Below are positions 9,177 through 18,866 of a DNA stretch of 51,773 nucleotides, in pieces. Where the stretch lies: the NCBI GenBank assembly GCA_029261235.1, contig JAJDBS010000130.1, positions 1 through 51,773 on the forward strand, given 5' to 3'. Source of the DNA: Nitrospirales bacterium. Lineage in GTDB: Bacteria > Nitrospirota > Nitrospiria > Nitrospirales > UBA8639. Within the stretch, counting starts at the first letter, position 1; each line of letters begins with the position of its first letter. Below the pieces are notes generated by a model. That model was given only the letters and a program-made list of their open reading frames with translations, did not search any database and was not told where the DNA came from. The translations under genes were made by a program, and so were the position numbers.

Positions 9177-9285
9177 TGTTGAAAAAAACCGCCAGCGGCG
9201 TTCTCGCCATTTTGCCGTGCTCACGTACTGTACGTATGCTCTGCGCGTCAAATTGGCTGCGGCCTTGCTGGACGACTTTTTTGGC
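9177..9285 (+). repeat. Dispersed repeat, copy B, inside the peptide transporter operon
   Basis: It begins TGTTGAAAAAAACCGCCAGC and continues through GGCGTTCTCGCC, GTGCTCACGTACTG and GCGCGTCAAATTGGCTGCGG to CCTTGCTGGACGACTTTTTT. It aligns with the reverse complement of copy A (1162-1273) along nearly its full length. An inner ACGTACTGTACGT palindrome lies at its centre. It lies 6 nt after the permease stop. It contains a perfect sigma-54 core spacing at 9254-9268, noted separately. Confidence 0.8.
9254..9268 (+). promoter_or_regulatory. Sigma-54-like core motif carried by repeat copy B
   Basis: TGG at 9254-9256, eight bases, then TTGC at 9265-9268, giving the GG-N10-GC spacing of a -24/-12 promoter. 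It points towards the ATPase gene at 9335. The same 7 bases fall at the matching place in copy A, where no gene lies downstream. It may therefore be a coincidental property of the repeat and not a used promoter. Confidence 0.25.
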
Positions 9286-9334
9286 CATTCCTGTCAGCTG
9301 GATTTTTTACGAGAAATATTCATCAGGTTAATAA

Positions 9335-10321
9335 ATGGAATCTCGAACCCATCCGCTCTTACAGGTTTCGAATCTGCAAACATCGTTTTTTACGGACAAA
9401 GGCGAAATCAAAGCCGTTGATGATGTGAGCTTTACGCTGTTTGGCGGACAAACATTGGCCTTGGTTGGGGAGTCGGGTTGTGGGAAGTCTGTCACAGCCT
9501 TATCCGTCATGCGATTGCTCTCTCCTCCTGGGCGAGTAGTAGGTGGGACGATCACTTTTAAGGGGCAAGAACTGTTGAGTTTGCCTGAGTCGGCTATGCG
9601 GAAAATTAGAGGAAAATCTATTGCCATGGTTTTTCAAGAACCCATGACTTCGTTGAATCCCGTGATGCGGATTGGTGATCAAATCGGGGAAGTCTTGAAA
9701 ATCCATACTGATTTATCGAAGGGCGCGATCCGTCAAGAAGTCATTGGTCTTTTGGGAAAAGTTCGGATTGCCTCTCCAGAACAACGTATCGACCAATATC
9801 CTCATGAAATGTCCGGAGGCATGAAACAACGAGTGATGATTGCGATGGCTTTAGCCTGCAAGCCAGATCTGTTGATTGCTGATGAACCCACAACGGCGCT
9901 AGATGTCACGATTCAAGCCCAAATTCTTGATTTGTTATCTGACCTCCAAAAAGATTTAGGGATGGCGATTTTGCTGATTACGCATAACCTTGGTGTGGTG
10001 GCGCAATTTGCGCAAGATGTGATTGTGATGTATGCCAGTAAAATTGCTGAACGGGCAGAGGTAAAGACTCTCTTTCAGCAGCCTAGTCATCCCTATACTC
10101 GTGCACTTTTGAAATCATTACCGCGTCCTGGCGAACGACAGGTACGCTTGGAAGCCATTCCAGGGACGGTACCGTCGCCGTTGCAATATCCCTCAGGCTG
10201 TCATTTTGCCTCACGATGCGCCGAGGTGTTGGAGCACTGTCCCACTCAATCGCCCCCCACGATAAAGATCGGGGAGTCTCATGAAGCTGTCTGTTGGTTA
10301 CATGGGTCTCCACATTCTTAA
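9335..10321 (+). CDS. dppD: Peptide ABC transporter ATP-binding protein (DppD/OppD type)
   Basis: A 328-residue cytosolic ABC ATPase. Walker A GESGCGKS is at residues 45-52, the Q-loop is within [12 protein letters not shown], the signature is MSGGMKQR, and Walker B is [12 protein letters not shown]. The C-terminal oligopeptide extension holds the cysteines typical of the OppD/F subfamily ([15 protein letters not shown]), which bind a [4Fe-4S] cluster in some members. The ATG at 9335 follows a poor ribosome binding site. The gene's end overlaps or abuts the next ATPase, so the pair is translationally linked. Confidence 0.95.
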   Translation: MESRTHPLLQVSNLQTSFFTDKGEIKAVDDVSFTLFGGQTLALVGESGCGKSVTALSVMRLLSPPGRVVGGTITFKGQELLSLPESAMRKIRGKSIAMVFQEPMTSLNPVMRIGDQIGEVLKIHTDLSKGAIRQEVIGLLGKVRIASPEQRIDQYPHEMSGGMKQRVMIAMALACKPDLLIADEPTTALDVTIQAQILDLLSDLQKDLGMAILLITHNLGVVAQFAQDVIVMYASKIAERAEVKTLFQQPSHPYTRALLKSLPRPGERQVRLEAIPGTVPSPLQYPSGCHFASRCAEVLEHCPTQSPPTIKIGESHEAVCWLHGSPHS

Positions 10322-10331
10322 TGAATTGCCG

Positions 10332-11321
10332 ATGTCTGTGAATTCTTCATCTCCACTCCTCAAAGTCACGGGACTGAAAAAATATTTTCCCGTGCGCAGC
10401 GGGATATTTTCCCGTGTGTCAGCATGGGTGAAGGCTGTCGATGATATCACTCTGCACGTGAACCATGGCGAAACACTTGGTTTAGTCGGGGAATCCGGTT
10501 GCGGAAAAACAACGGTTGGTCGCTCTATCCTCCGGCTTATGGAGCCAACAGCTGGCGAAATCACATTTGAGGGAGAAGATCTCCTCGCGCTTAAAGCCCG
10601 TGAATTGAGGCAGGCGCGTCGTCGTATGCAAATTATTTTCCAAGATCCCTATAGCTCGCTCAATCCACGCATGACAATTGGATCGATTGTGTCCGAGCCC
10701 CTAAAAATACACAAAATCGCCAAAGGCCAAGCATTGCAGGATCAGGTCAACGAATTGTTTGTGAAAGTGGGGCTACGGCCTGAACATCAATCGCGTTACC
10801 CTCACGAATTTTCTGGTGGCCAACGTCAGCGCGTTGGTATTGCTCGCGCGCTTGCGCTCAAGCCAAAATTTATTGTGTGTGATGAAGCGGTGTCGGCGTT
10901 GGATGTCTCGATTCAAGCACAAATCTTAAATTTACTTCGTGACCTCCAACAAGAATTTCATTTGTCCTATCTCTTTATTACCCATGATCTGAATGTGGTT
11001 CAATATCTGGCGGACCGCATTGCCGTCATGTATTTGGGGAAACTGGCTGAGGTTGCACCGGTCGAGGATCTGTTTACCGAGCCCAAGCATCCTTATACTC
11101 AGGCGCTCTTGTCGGCGAATCCTGTGCCGGATCCGACAATCGTTTCCCAACGAACGGTCTTATCCGGCGATGTACCGTCGCCCTTAAATCCGCCAAGCGG
11201 ATGTCGCTTTCATCCCCGTTGTCCTCAAGTGATAGATATTTGTAAGACCGACGATCCTCCCCTGATCATGATAGGTCCACCTGAACGTGGGCACCAAGTC
11301 TGGTGCCATCTGCATGCGTAA
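10332..11321 (+). CDS. dppF: Peptide ABC transporter ATP-binding protein (DppF/OppF type)
   Basis: A 329-residue ABC ATPase pairing with the preceding subunit. Walker A GESGCGKT is at residues 53-60, the Q-loop is in [12 protein letters not shown], the signature is FSGGQRQR and Walker [13 protein letters not shown]. The C-terminal [15 protein letters not shown] is the OppF cysteine cluster. I placed the start at ATG 10332, just before the family's conserved beginning ([13 protein letters not shown]). An in-frame ATG at 10281 has a better ribosome binding site (GGGGAG, 4 nt spacing) and would overlap the previous gene by 41 nt, so the true start is open. Last gene of the operon; no clear terminator follows. 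Confidence 0.94.
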   Translation: MSVNSSSPLLKVTGLKKYFPVRSGIFSRVSAWVKAVDDITLHVNHGETLGLVGESGCGKTTVGRSILRLMEPTAGEITFEGEDLLALKARELRQARRRMQIIFQDPYSSLNPRMTIGSIVSEPLKIHKIAKGQALQDQVNELFVKVGLRPEHQSRYPHEFSGGQRQRVGIARALALKPKFIVCDEAVSALDVSIQAQILNLLRDLQQEFHLSYLFITHDLNVVQYLADRIAVMYLGKLAEVAPVEDLFTEPKHPYTQALLSANPVPDPTIVSQRTVLSGDVPSPLNPPSGCRFHPRCPQVIDICKTDDPPLIMIGPPERGHQVWCHLHA

Positions 11322-11873
11322 ATGATTTTCTTGTCTATTGAGCGTGATTGTGTGAAGACTTTTTGCCTTCCTGCTCTGACTGTTGATTCTTCTCACTAAA
11401 ACGAACCTGAAAGACGCTTTAAGGACATTTTTGGCAGTGCTTCAAGCGCCCAGTGGCGTCGTTCGCAACCAAGCGTTCAATGTCGTGCTGACTCAGGAGA
11501 ACTACCGAATCAGTGAACGTCAATATGCCAAGTAACAAAGGAATCGGCGGAACGGAAGCAGCGAGGGCGGCTAGTTGAGGTGAGACTGCGCGCAACCCAT
11601 GCTTATTACTAAGCAGGTCTTTCAACTATTCGCTGATGGCCGCGAGCAGCGCAAGAAAAGAACCAATTCATGAGTGAAGACGTAATGTGAGTTCTGGCAT
11701 GCCGAATCTTTTTTATGAATCACAGAATAGAAAAGGATTTCCTAAGAAGGAGGTGGTTTGTAGGTCTTATAAAGATTGACAGGTTTCATCGAACTTATTG
11801 TCAATTTGCTTTGATTCAATCGGCGAATAGTTTTGGGAATTTTTTTAGAAGAAGAGAGGGTTTCGAGGTAGGC
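11322..11873. other. Gene-free stretch after the peptide transporter operon
   Basis: About 550 bases with only short open frames. The longest is a 68-codon frame on the minus strand at 11419-11625 ending in a cysteine pair (LKHCQKCP). It has no ribosome binding site and I do not recognise it; it may be the relic of a lost gene. No hairpin with a T-run was found. Confidence 0.45.
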
Positions 11874-12650
11874 TTATGAGGTTTGGAGGATGGGACAGTG
11901 TTGTAGAATTTCTTCAAGGGCTGCCACGACTTTTTTGATCGTTTTGGCTTCGATCTGTTGAATGGACTGTGTCGGGGGTGAGCAGGTTGCTCCACGGGAC
12001 AGGAGATATTTGGTCATATTGACTTGACCTGATAAGGCAGCGGAGTGCAGTGGAGTCAAGCCAATGGTATTTGAGGCGTCAATTGGTGCGCCAGCATCAA
12101 GGAGCAGACGAGTGAGATCAGTGTCTCCGGCTTGTGCAGCTAAATGTAGCGCAGTCCAACCTTCTTTGAATGGAGTATGAACGGTGGCTCCGTTGGCTAA
12201 TAAAAAGGCCACCATGCGTTGATGGCCTTCCTGTACAGCAATATGGAGTGGAGATATGGTGTTGTCCATTTCGTTAACTTGTGCTGTATCTTTGAGGAGG
12301 AGTTTGGCCACATCAACGTGACCTCCCTTGGCGGCCAAATGTAATGGTGTCCATACAGATTGGTAGGTGGCGTGGATGTCAGCGCCTTCGTCCAGCAATA
12401 ATTGTGTCAGAGGAATCTGTCCAAGGCGAGCCGCAAAGTGTAATGGTGTTGCCCCTTCAGGTGTGCGTTGATTCACGTCTGCGCCTTGGGAGATCAGTTC
12501 TTGAGCTAGGGAGATATTGCGCGCGTCAATGGCTTGAAATAAGTCTTGAGATGGGGGACGATTCCATCCAGACATTAGGAAATACGACAGGAATATCCCA
12601 AGACCTAACCCCACATATTTGATGATTTTGAATCCTTGGGATTGCACCAT
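11874..12650 (-). CDS. Membrane-anchored ankyrin-repeat protein
   Basis: 258 residues from the ATG at 12650. Residues 7-27 (FKIIKYVGLGLGIFLSYFLM) are a single N-terminal transmembrane anchor. The rest is six ankyrin repeats of about 33 residues with the standard TPLHxAA...G.......LL..GA pattern (for example GATPLHFAARLG, WTPLHLAAKGG, WTALHLAAQAG). A short tail contains two cysteines. Such proteins present a protein-binding surface, here outside the cytoplasm if the anchor acts as an uncleaved signal. The partner is unknown. A TTG 13 codons upstream (12689) is also possible, and neither start has a strong ribosome binding site. Confidence 0.88.
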   Translation of the reverse strand: MVQSQGFKIIKYVGLGLGIFLSYFLMSGWNRPPSQDLFQAIDARNISLAQELISQGADVNQRTPEGATPLHFAARLGQIPLTQLLLDEGADIHATYQSVWTPLHLAAKGGHVDVAKLLLKDTAQVNEMDNTISPLHIAVQEGHQRMVAFLLANGATVHTPFKEGWTALHLAAQAGDTDLTRLLLDAGAPIDASNTIGLTPLHSAALSGQVNMTKYLLSRGATCSPPTQSIQQIEAKTIKKVVAALEEILQHCPILQTS

Positions 12651-12922
12651 TGCTGCTAGAAACTCCGAGAGAGAAGCTGGCAGGTCCAAGAAGAGGATGC
12701 CAACGTGGATAAAGAGACGTTGGGTTTTAGGAAATAGGATTTCGTATCATGAGTCTATTCCCCGTATGGTGGGGGCGAACTAAAATCAACTCATTGAGAA
12801 AAGCCGAAAAAAAACGAGATTAGCTTGGGTTCTTGGGAGAGAAAAGATGCCTTGGGGAAAGCTGAACGAGTCGTGAAATTGAACGTTTAGGTGTGAGAGA
12901 AAGACGTGTTGTTTCTTTGAAG

Positions 12923-13567
12923 CTAACGCGCAGATTTGGCTAATGCTTTTTTTTGTTTAGGGGCTTTAGCTTTAGCTTTAGCTTGAGATTGAGCACATTG
13001 ATCAGCTTCAAGAATAAGACCATCTAGAACATTATGCCAATGCGTGGCGGTGCTCAAAGATTTTTCAAAGAGAATCCCTCCTTCTGTCGTCTCCATGTCT
13101 AGAAAGTTGACGATGAGAAGAGGATCTTCCTCGTCATGGACAGCGATGATCAAATCAATTCGCGAGTTTCCGCCATTGGCCGCATCCATGTGGAGGTTTG
13201 TAATGAGAGCTTCTTTCTGGTGGCGAAGCCCTTGCCCATAGGTCACAACTTGTTGGGGAAAACTGCGTATTCCTTCGCCCAATTTTTCCCCATTTTTAAC
13301 CAAGTCGGTACTGATAAAGTCTGCGATCGGTAGTATCCGAGGTGAAACTTCGGGGGAGGTGAACAAACACAGTTGTTTGGTGCGTTCATTGACCGCCAAA
13401 CCACCAAGCCCATCATCTCCCATGAACATTTGAGAGGGAATGAAATCGGTCCCTTCAATTTTCTCGGTAGATGCGCTTGATCCTGTGGAAGGATTGCTTA
13501 AGATTAAAAATAGGCCGAGAATCGTCATGAACACGACGAACAACAAGAAAAGAAACATGGCGTCCAT
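12923..13567 (-). CDS. Membrane-anchored protein of unknown function
   Basis: 214 residues, not recognised. Residues 4-24 (MFLFLLFVVFMTILGLFLIL) are a strong N-terminal transmembrane segment. A soluble domain of about 160 residues follows, rich in beta-strand-like segments (RIDLIIAVHDEEDPLLIVNFLDME). The end is a lysine/alanine tail (AKAKAKAPKQKKALAK), which might contact nucleic acid or acidic surfaces. It reads like a protein that responds to its own degree of activation (VNERTKQLCLF), but no catalytic motif is visible. The start lacks a good ribosome binding site. An 8-bp palindrome in the leader (13588-13609) is noted separately. Confidence 0.75.
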   Translation of the reverse strand: MDAMFLFLLFVVFMTILGLFLILSNPSTGSSASTEKIEGTDFIPSQMFMGDDGLGGLAVNERTKQLCLFTSPEVSPRILPIADFISTDLVKNGEKLGEGIRSFPQQVVTYGQGLRHQKEALITNLHMDAANGGNSRIDLIIAVHDEEDPLLIVNFLDMETTEGGILFEKSLSTATHWHNVLDGLILEADQCAQSQAKAKAKAPKQKKALAKSAR

Positions 13568-13587
13568 AGTTAGTGTCGTAATCCCTC

Positions 13588-13609
13588 TTTTGCGCTAACT
13601 CGCGCAAAA
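13588..13609. promoter_or_regulatory. 8-bp perfect inverted repeat in the leader of the unknown anchored protein
   Basis: TTTTGCGC (13588-13595) and GCGCAAAA (13602-13609) are separated by six bases. The repeat lies 21-42 nt before the start codon of the minus-strand gene at 13567, where a repressor site or an RNA stem could control it. A run of A follows on the plus strand, so on the minus strand a T-run precedes the stem; it is therefore not a terminator for that gene. Confidence 0.4.
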
Positions 13610-13880
13610 AATGCTCATGAATGTTGTTGATGACTGTGACGGAAAATTGAATGGGTTGTTCGTTTGTCCTAGTCCATATCTTCCCTTCCATTCGTGGAGG
13701 GGAAGTGGGCGTTGTGTGCCCCTGTCTCCTTAGTCTTGTCGCTCATTTTTTGATGTAGTGCGACACTGAGGCGGCAATAACTGATAGTAACAACTAGTCG
13801 TTTTCAAAATGATCAAGCTCAAACTCTTGTTACTTTTCGGTCCAGTTTGACGATCCCTTTATAGTTTTTTCGTAAAAATT
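13610..13880. other. A+T-rich spacer with a second imperfect inverted repeat
   Basis: No coding sequence is seen. TGTCGC at 13737-13742 pairs with GCGACA at 13759-13764, flanked by further partial complementarity (CCTTAGTC / ACTGAGG). The stretch from 13800 onward is very A+T-rich and abuts the transposase remnant. Confidence 0.35.
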
Positions 13881-14261
13881 TTAGCCTATAAAAACTAGTA
13901 AAATTATGGAAATGTGGTGTTCCAGTAAGGGTTTTTCTGTTCGGTGAAGCCAGTGTTTGTGACTCATTGTATTCATGGGCGACCTGAGAAATTGGGGTTT
14001 CATCAAGTCAAGTGGGTCAATCCTATCGACCCACCCCTTCCGGATAGAGAGCCCGTCCCCCTTTCTCTGTTTCGACCGATGGAGCACCGCTTCAAGGGTT
14101 TGACGAAAGGTTTCCCAGGGGACAAGGTTGGCGAGAGCTTCTAACGGATCGCTGTACTGGCTGAGAGCCTCGTTCCGGGTGGCGAGATCACAAACGACTA
14201 GTCGGCGAGGTGGCGACAGAGAAAATCCTCCTTGGCTCGGAGTACCCCCAAATGCCATCAT
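13881..14261 (-). pseudogene. IS5-family transposase remnant, N-terminal part only
   Basis: The first 75 or so residues resemble the start of IS5-type DDE transposases: CDLATRNEALSQYSDPLEALANLVPWETFRQTLEAVLHRS. The family's N-terminal domain usually continues into a region with the catalytic DDE residues over some 320 residues in all. Here the similarity stops near residue 75, and the frame runs on through about 50 unrelated residues to a stop. All catalytic residues are missing, so it cannot transpose. Terminal inverted repeats were not found; GGGTTTTT occurs near both edges but in the same orientation. Confidence 0.7.
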
Positions 14262-14314
14262 TATTGTCAGGGGTTTTTAGAGATGTCCTACACTTTGTTG
14301 CGGCCCTTCATGAC

Positions 14315-17300
14315 TCAATCTTTTGAGGGGTTTTGCAGTGCTTCAAAGATTGGGCGGGGGTGGGGGAGAGGTTTCCATTGGAGGATGGTGAGGGAGTCGT
14401 CGACATAGACGGGGTGGCGCATGCCGTTGAGGACGCTTGTGACGCCTGGAGTGCTGGCCACTGTCCAGAGAGATTTATTGGAAAAGGATTCTTTGTGCTT
14501 GTCTTCTGGCAGTAAGGGATCAATCACTTCTTTAATTTCAGAGAGTTTCTTGGCGCTTTTGTGTGCGGCTTCCATTCGCATGACTTTTAAGAGGGCGACG
14601 AGTTCCGGAACGTATTTATCTCGCCATGATTGCCAAATTTGTTCTTCTTCTTTTCGCCCGGTGAAATGCTGGGTGAGTAGTTGGAACACTCGATTCACGT
14701 GGGGTGCAATTGTTTGCGATTCAATTTGATCCCAATGCTCTAAGTTTTGGACGGACTCTCGGATGCGTTTAATTTCCTCGCCCCAGTTGAAGTAATCAAG
14801 GGGTGACGCACCTTCGTCTGGCGAAGGAATGTTCGGCCCAAGAACTTGTTTGTAATCATTCTCAAGTGCGGCTACTTTGGGTTGTTGGGCTTCGAAGTGG
14901 GTATTGGAGATTTCGGCTTGCGGGTCAGCCAGGCGAATCATGCCACCGCCCTTTCCTGGAATGGCATTCAGTGGGCGATTGACTAGCACGGCGATCTCTT
15001 TCTCTCGGGCGAGTGATAAGACTGTCTCCGAATTGTCCTTCCCCGTGTTCTGGGTCAGGAGAGCACCAGCTTCAAAGAGGTTCATTGGTAGTTGCAAGAC
15101 TTTAAAATGATGTGCGGTCTGACCGGCTTGTTGCGCAGCTGCTTCAGCGGCTTTGAGCATGTGTGACAGAGATGTCGCTTCGGGATTATCAAATTTGGCG
15201 GTACAGGTATTTGAGGAAATGCCGTAATATTGTATGCGCCCCGCAGCGACTTGGGATTCGAAGTACACAAAAGACTGTTCCAATCGTCGATAGAATTCCT
15301 GTCGTAGATCGTTCAGTTGTATCGCGTTGAGCGATAGATTGCGATTTTTGGCCTCTGAGAGAAAATATTCAGGGTTATGAAGGAGGCAGACATCTAACGT
15401 CGCTAATCCTAGCCGGTCGAGTGACATGGTGAGTTGTTCTTCTAAAAATTCAGGATGGAGGCAATGCCAAATGCCTTCGCCATATTTGACCATTTCTGGG
15501 AATGGCTTGCCGGCTTCTTCTCGAGCTTCTGCTCGAGTCAGGTTGTTCCCTTGTACGTATCCGATTTTGGAGACGACGATCATTTCTTCTCGAGTCATAA
15601 ATCGTTTGGCAATCAGATCCTTTATAACGGCGCCCACTAATCGTTCGCTTTGTCCGTCGGCATAATTCGTGGAGGTGTCGATGAGATTGCATCCTTCTTG
15701 GAGCGCTTTTTCTAGGGCATTTCGATGGTCGTCAACGCCCAGACTAATGCGATAGCCGCCAAAACCAATTCGAGATGTGGTGAGGCTGGTTGATCCCAGC
15801 GTAGTATAGCCATGCGAAGACGGGCGTCCTGTTCGAGCACTGGCCAAGATATTAGCCACATAGGTTCCGGTGCCTTGCGGAGTAGCATGTCCTGGTAGGC
15901 CATCTGTGGTGAGAGCTTGGCGCGTTGCTCCTGTTTGCGTCATGGTCCCTTGAGGATGTTGTAGTGCAGATGGGACTGCCTCTGGATCGGTGATGGGAGC
16001 TTGGCAGGCAAAGTTTTTACAGATATACAGTGCGGACTGCCCATTGATGAGTGTCTTGCCCGTTAATAGGGGATGTGAAGTTATTTTCTCAGGGTCCTGG
16101 TGATAAGCCACAATACGATAGGGGAGGAAGCAACTATTTACTGCCGTGCAGAGTTGCCGGTAGGATTTGCCGTCACTGCCGCCAACGAGGGCCAATTCTA
16201 TGGGGCCTCGAAGTAAGAGATCCACGACCATCAGACTTTTTGGAAATCCCCGAGGTACTTGCCCAATTTGTTGGCCATAGGCCCGGACGGCGTTTGTGGC
16301 AGCGGTCCGAAAATCTTCTCGGTCAAAATGGAAAGAGAGGCGCGCGAGCACGGATGCGGCCACGGCATTGCCACTGGGTGTCGCGCCATCAGCACCTTCA
16401 CGCCCTCGAAGAATAAGGGTTTCGTGATCGACTGCGGTCGTGAAGAATCCACCATGTTCGCGATCTTCAAAATCTTTGACAATTCTTTCACCTAGCGCGA
16501 CGGCCTCATGCAGATAGCGTTCAATACCTGTGGCTTCGTAGACTTCCAACAGCGCCTCGGCCGCATAGGCATAATCTTCCAGGCACGCATTCAAATGGGC
16601 CTTGCCGTTTCGGTAGGTTCGCCATAAATGGTTCTCTGGTCTCGACAATGTGGTGAGAAGAAAGTCCGCCGCATGGACTGCAGCGTCTAGATACGCTTGG
16701 TGATTGAGCACTCGACCGGCTTCAGCCATCGTGCCGATCATCATGCCGTTCCATGCGGTGATGATTTTGTCATCTAGCCCCGGGGGAATACGTTTCAGCC
16801 GAGCTTCGTAAATGAGAGGGCGAATGCGATCAATCGTGTTTTGTAATTCTTCTGATGAACAGCCTAATTCTATTGCGACGGCTTCGAGTGATTTTGGCGT
16901 ACGCGGAATACTGGTTTTTTCCCAATTGCCTTCCTCCGTGATGTCGAAATAGGCACAAAATTTCTTGGCATCTTCTTCATCCGTGACGACTTTTCGAATC
17001 TGTTCCGGTGTCCAGACAAAAAACTTGCCTTCTACGCCTTCACTATCCGCATCAGTGGCTGAATAGAACCCGCCTTCCGGCGCAGTCATTTCTCGGAGGA
17101 TATAATCTAAAGTTTCCTTGGCCACTTGGCGGTAGCGTTCTAATCCAGTGGCTTGGAAGGCTTCGACATATGTACGGGCAAGCAGGGCGTTGTCGTACAA
17201 CATTTTTTCAAAGTGCGGGACGAGCCATTCATCATCGGTGGAATAGCGAGCAAACCCTCCCCCAATATGGTCGTACATGCCACCTGTGGCCATGCCATCA

Positions 17301-18025
17301 AGGGTTTTGGTGACCATCGTCAGAATCTTTTCTTCTTGACTCCAATGATACTGACGTAGCAGGAAGGAGAGGCCTGTGGCCGGTGGAAACTTTGGTGCAC
17401 GGCCAAAGCCGCCGTAGCGCGCGTCGAAATCCTGGGCAAATTGTTTCACTGCGCTTTCAATGTCAGCTTCACCGACCGCCAAGGGAGACGCTGGCTGTAA
17501 TGCCGCACGCAGTTTAGAGGTAAAGCGCTCGGCTTGTTGCACAATGTTGGATTGGTCTTTTTCCCAGGCCTTTCCAATGTTCGTCACAATAGAACCAAAC
17601 CCAGGCCGGCCCCATTTATCGGTGGGTGGGAAATACGTACCCGCAAAAATTGGTTCTTGGTCAGGCGTCAGAAAGACAGTCATGGGCCATCCGCCATGTC
17701 CTTGGTTCATGGCGGTGGTGGCTTGCATGTAGATTTCATCGATATCAGGTCGTTCTTCGCGGTCGACTTTAATGTTGATGAAATACCGATTCATCAATTC
17801 GGCAATGGCATCATTTTCAAACGATTCCCGCTCCATCACATGGCACCAGTGACAAGCCGAATAGCCCACCGATAAGAGAATGGGTTTGTTGTTCTCTTTG
17901 GCTTGCTTGAGTGCATCCTCACCCCATGGGTGCCAATCCACTGGATTGTGTGCATGTTGCAACAAATAGGGACTGGTTTCGTGAATGAGGCGGTTTGGTT
18001 GTCGGTCGTTTGAAGTATTACTCAT
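14315..18025 (-). CDS. Fusion protein: YyaL/DUF255 thioredoxin-like-(a/a)6 barrel + aldo/keto reductase
   Basis: 1236 residues in one uninterrupted frame. Residues 1-680 are a complete YyaL/SPATA20-type protein: a thioredoxin-fold DUF255 domain with CHWC at 58-61 (in [17 protein letters not shown]), then an (alpha/alpha)6 barrel resembling N-acylglucosamine epimerases ([28 protein letters not shown]). A linker rich in T, G and A (about 680-740) leads to an aldo/keto reductase from about 741. It starts [10 protein letters not shown], with D783 and Y788 in [10 protein letters not shown], a VVSKIGY strand and the terminal [19 protein letters not shown]. The reductase half (about 495 residues) carries an insertion of roughly 150 residues before its last motif. 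Function of YyaL proteins is unsettled; the fusion suggests sugar or aldehyde redox chemistry (inference). Confidence 0.93.
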   Translation of the reverse strand: MSNTSNDRQPNRLIHETSPYLLQHAHNPVDWHPWGEDALKQAKENNKPILLSVGYSACHWCHVMERESFENDAIAELMNRYFINIKVDREERPDIDEIYMQATTAMNQGHGGWPMTVFLTPDQEPIFAGTYFPPTDKWGRPGFGSIVTNIGKAWEKDQSNIVQQAERFTSKLRAALQPASPLAVGEADIESAVKQFAQDFDARYGGFGRAPKFPPATGLSFLLRQYHWSQEEKILTMVTKTLDGMATGGMYDHIGGGFARYSTDDEWLVPHFEKMLYDNALLARTYVEAFQATGLERYRQVAKETLDYILREMTAPEGGFYSATDADSEGVEGKFFVWTPEQIRKVVTDEEDAKKFCAYFDITEEGNWEKTSIPRTPKSLEAVAIELGCSSEELQNTIDRIRPLIYEARLKRIPPGLDDKIITAWNGMMIGTMAEAGRVLNHQAYLDAAVHAADFLLTTLSRPENHLWRTYRNGKAHLNACLEDYAYAAEALLEVYEATGIERYLHEAVALGERIVKDFEDREHGGFFTTAVDHETLILRGREGADGATPSGNAVAASVLARLSFHFDREDFRTAATNAVRAYGQQIGQVPRGFPKSLMVVDLLLRGPIELALVGGSDGKSYRQLCTAVNSCFLPYRIVAYHQDPEKITSHPLLTGKTLINGQSALYICKNFACQAPITDPEAVPSALQHPQGTMTQTGATRQALTTDGLPGHATPQGTGTYVANILASARTGRPSSHGYTTLGSTSLTTSRIGFGGYRISLGVDDHRNALEKALQEGCNLIDTSTNYADGQSERLVGAVIKDLIAKRFMTREEMIVVSKIGYVQGNNLTRAEAREEAGKPFPEMVKYGEGIWHCLHPEFLEEQLTMSLDRLGLATLDVCLLHNPEYFLSEAKNRNLSLNAIQLNDLRQEFYRRLEQSFVYFESQVAAGRIQYYGISSNTCTAKFDNPEATSLSHMLKAAEAAAQQAGQTAHHFKVLQLPMNLFEAGALLTQNTGKDNSETVLSLAREKEIAVLVNRPLNAIPGKGGGMIRLADPQAEISNTHFEAQQPKVAALENDYKQVLGPNIPSPDEGASPLDYFNWGEEIKRIRESVQNLEHWDQIESQTIAPHVNRVFQLLTQHFTGRKEEEQIWQSWRDKYVPELVALLKVMRMEAAHKSAKKLSEIKEVIDPLLPEDKHKESFSNKSLWTVASTPGVTSVLNGMRHPVYVDDSLTILQWKPLPHPRPIFEALQNPSKD

Positions 18026-18081
18026 AGGGAAGAAATGATCCCATCTTTGGATGTCTCAATGGTGAATGCCCAAATTTCTAC

Positions 18082-18106
18082 AAAAAACCCTTTTAGTCGT
18101 AAAGGG
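18082..18106 (-). terminator. Rho-independent terminator of the cytochrome c gene
   Basis: On the minus strand CCCTTT, a 7-base loop and AAAGGG are followed directly by six T. It begins at the base after the cytochrome stop codon and so separates that gene from the fusion-protein gene. Confidence 0.8.
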
Positions 18107-18604
18107 CTATTTCTTTTCACCCAGACTGCGTTCGTAGAGAAGAACTTTCCAGCCATCGGATTCGGAGATAAAGCCGTTTGGCTGAACCACGGGCAACATG
18201 CCTGTTCCAGGCACTCGGCCCGTTTGTCCCATACTGCCATTTTTGAGAACCCACATCATTTCACCAGGTGTGCGATATTTGTTGAATTTGGGGTTGGTGA
18301 AGTTTCGTGGTTTAATAGGCAAATTTTTTGCTCCAGCTCCGTCTCCTTTACCTTCGGCACCATGACAGCTGATGCAGCCTCCACGTCCCAAGAAAATCTC
18401 CTTGCCTTCGGCCAAAATCTCTGGGGTGGCTTCGAATGGTGCCTTGGTGGCTTTGGCTTTAGCCTTTTCATTGGCAGGCACGCGGGAAATCTTAATATTA
18501 AATTCTCCCCCTGCGGCGCCGTATCCGGCAGGGTTTGCCGCTAAAGACGGGAGTGCAGGCGTCAATACGAGAAGCATGCTCATCAAGTAAGCCTTGTGTG
18601 TCAT
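18107..18604 (-). CDS. Periplasmic class I c-type cytochrome
   Basis: 165 residues. A signal peptide (residues 1-22, hydrophobic core LMSMLLVLTPALPSLA) directs it to the periplasm. One haem is attached at CISCH (C77, C80, H81), in the usual FLGRGGCISCHGAEGKGDGAGA context. The distal ligand is probably the methionine in GTGMLPVV near residue 136. It has a strong ribosome binding site (AAGGAGGATCTG before the ATG) and its own terminator, so it is a single-gene unit. It probably carries electrons between respiratory complexes; the partners are not in the window. Confidence 0.95.
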   Translation of the reverse strand: MTHKAYLMSMLLVLTPALPSLAANPAGYGAAGGEFNIKISRVPANEKAKAKATKAPFEATPEILAEGKEIFLGRGGCISCHGAEGKGDGAGAKNLPIKPRNFTNPKFNKYRTPGEMMWVLKNGSMGQTGRVPGTGMLPVVQPNGFISESDGWKVLLYERSLGEKK

Positions 18605-18866
18605 CAGATCCTCCTTAAAGGTCTATTGAGTGATTGAAACGTCAGGATGAAGAGGTTTTTGTGCAATTCGTTAAATAGTCTTGTGGTTTTACTGAGAAGG
18701 CGCAAAGATAGGCAGAATAGCAAGCCTCCTAAATATTGGGCAATGCCCGAATTTCATTCTGTACGATAGTTTCGCTGCGAAAGACTGGTCCCATTAGGCC
18801 GTGACGAATATGGTACACTAGCCCGTTTTACGATATGAGTCTCCTTGGAATGCTTGAGTCGAACAG

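Noticed and set aside
8892..9251. 119-codon minus-strand frame
   Set aside because: Antisense to the permease C-terminus and repeat copy B; shadow frame.
13914..14280. GGGTTTTT near both edges of the transposase remnant as terminal inverted repeats
   Set aside because: The two copies are in the same orientation, so they are not inverted repeats.
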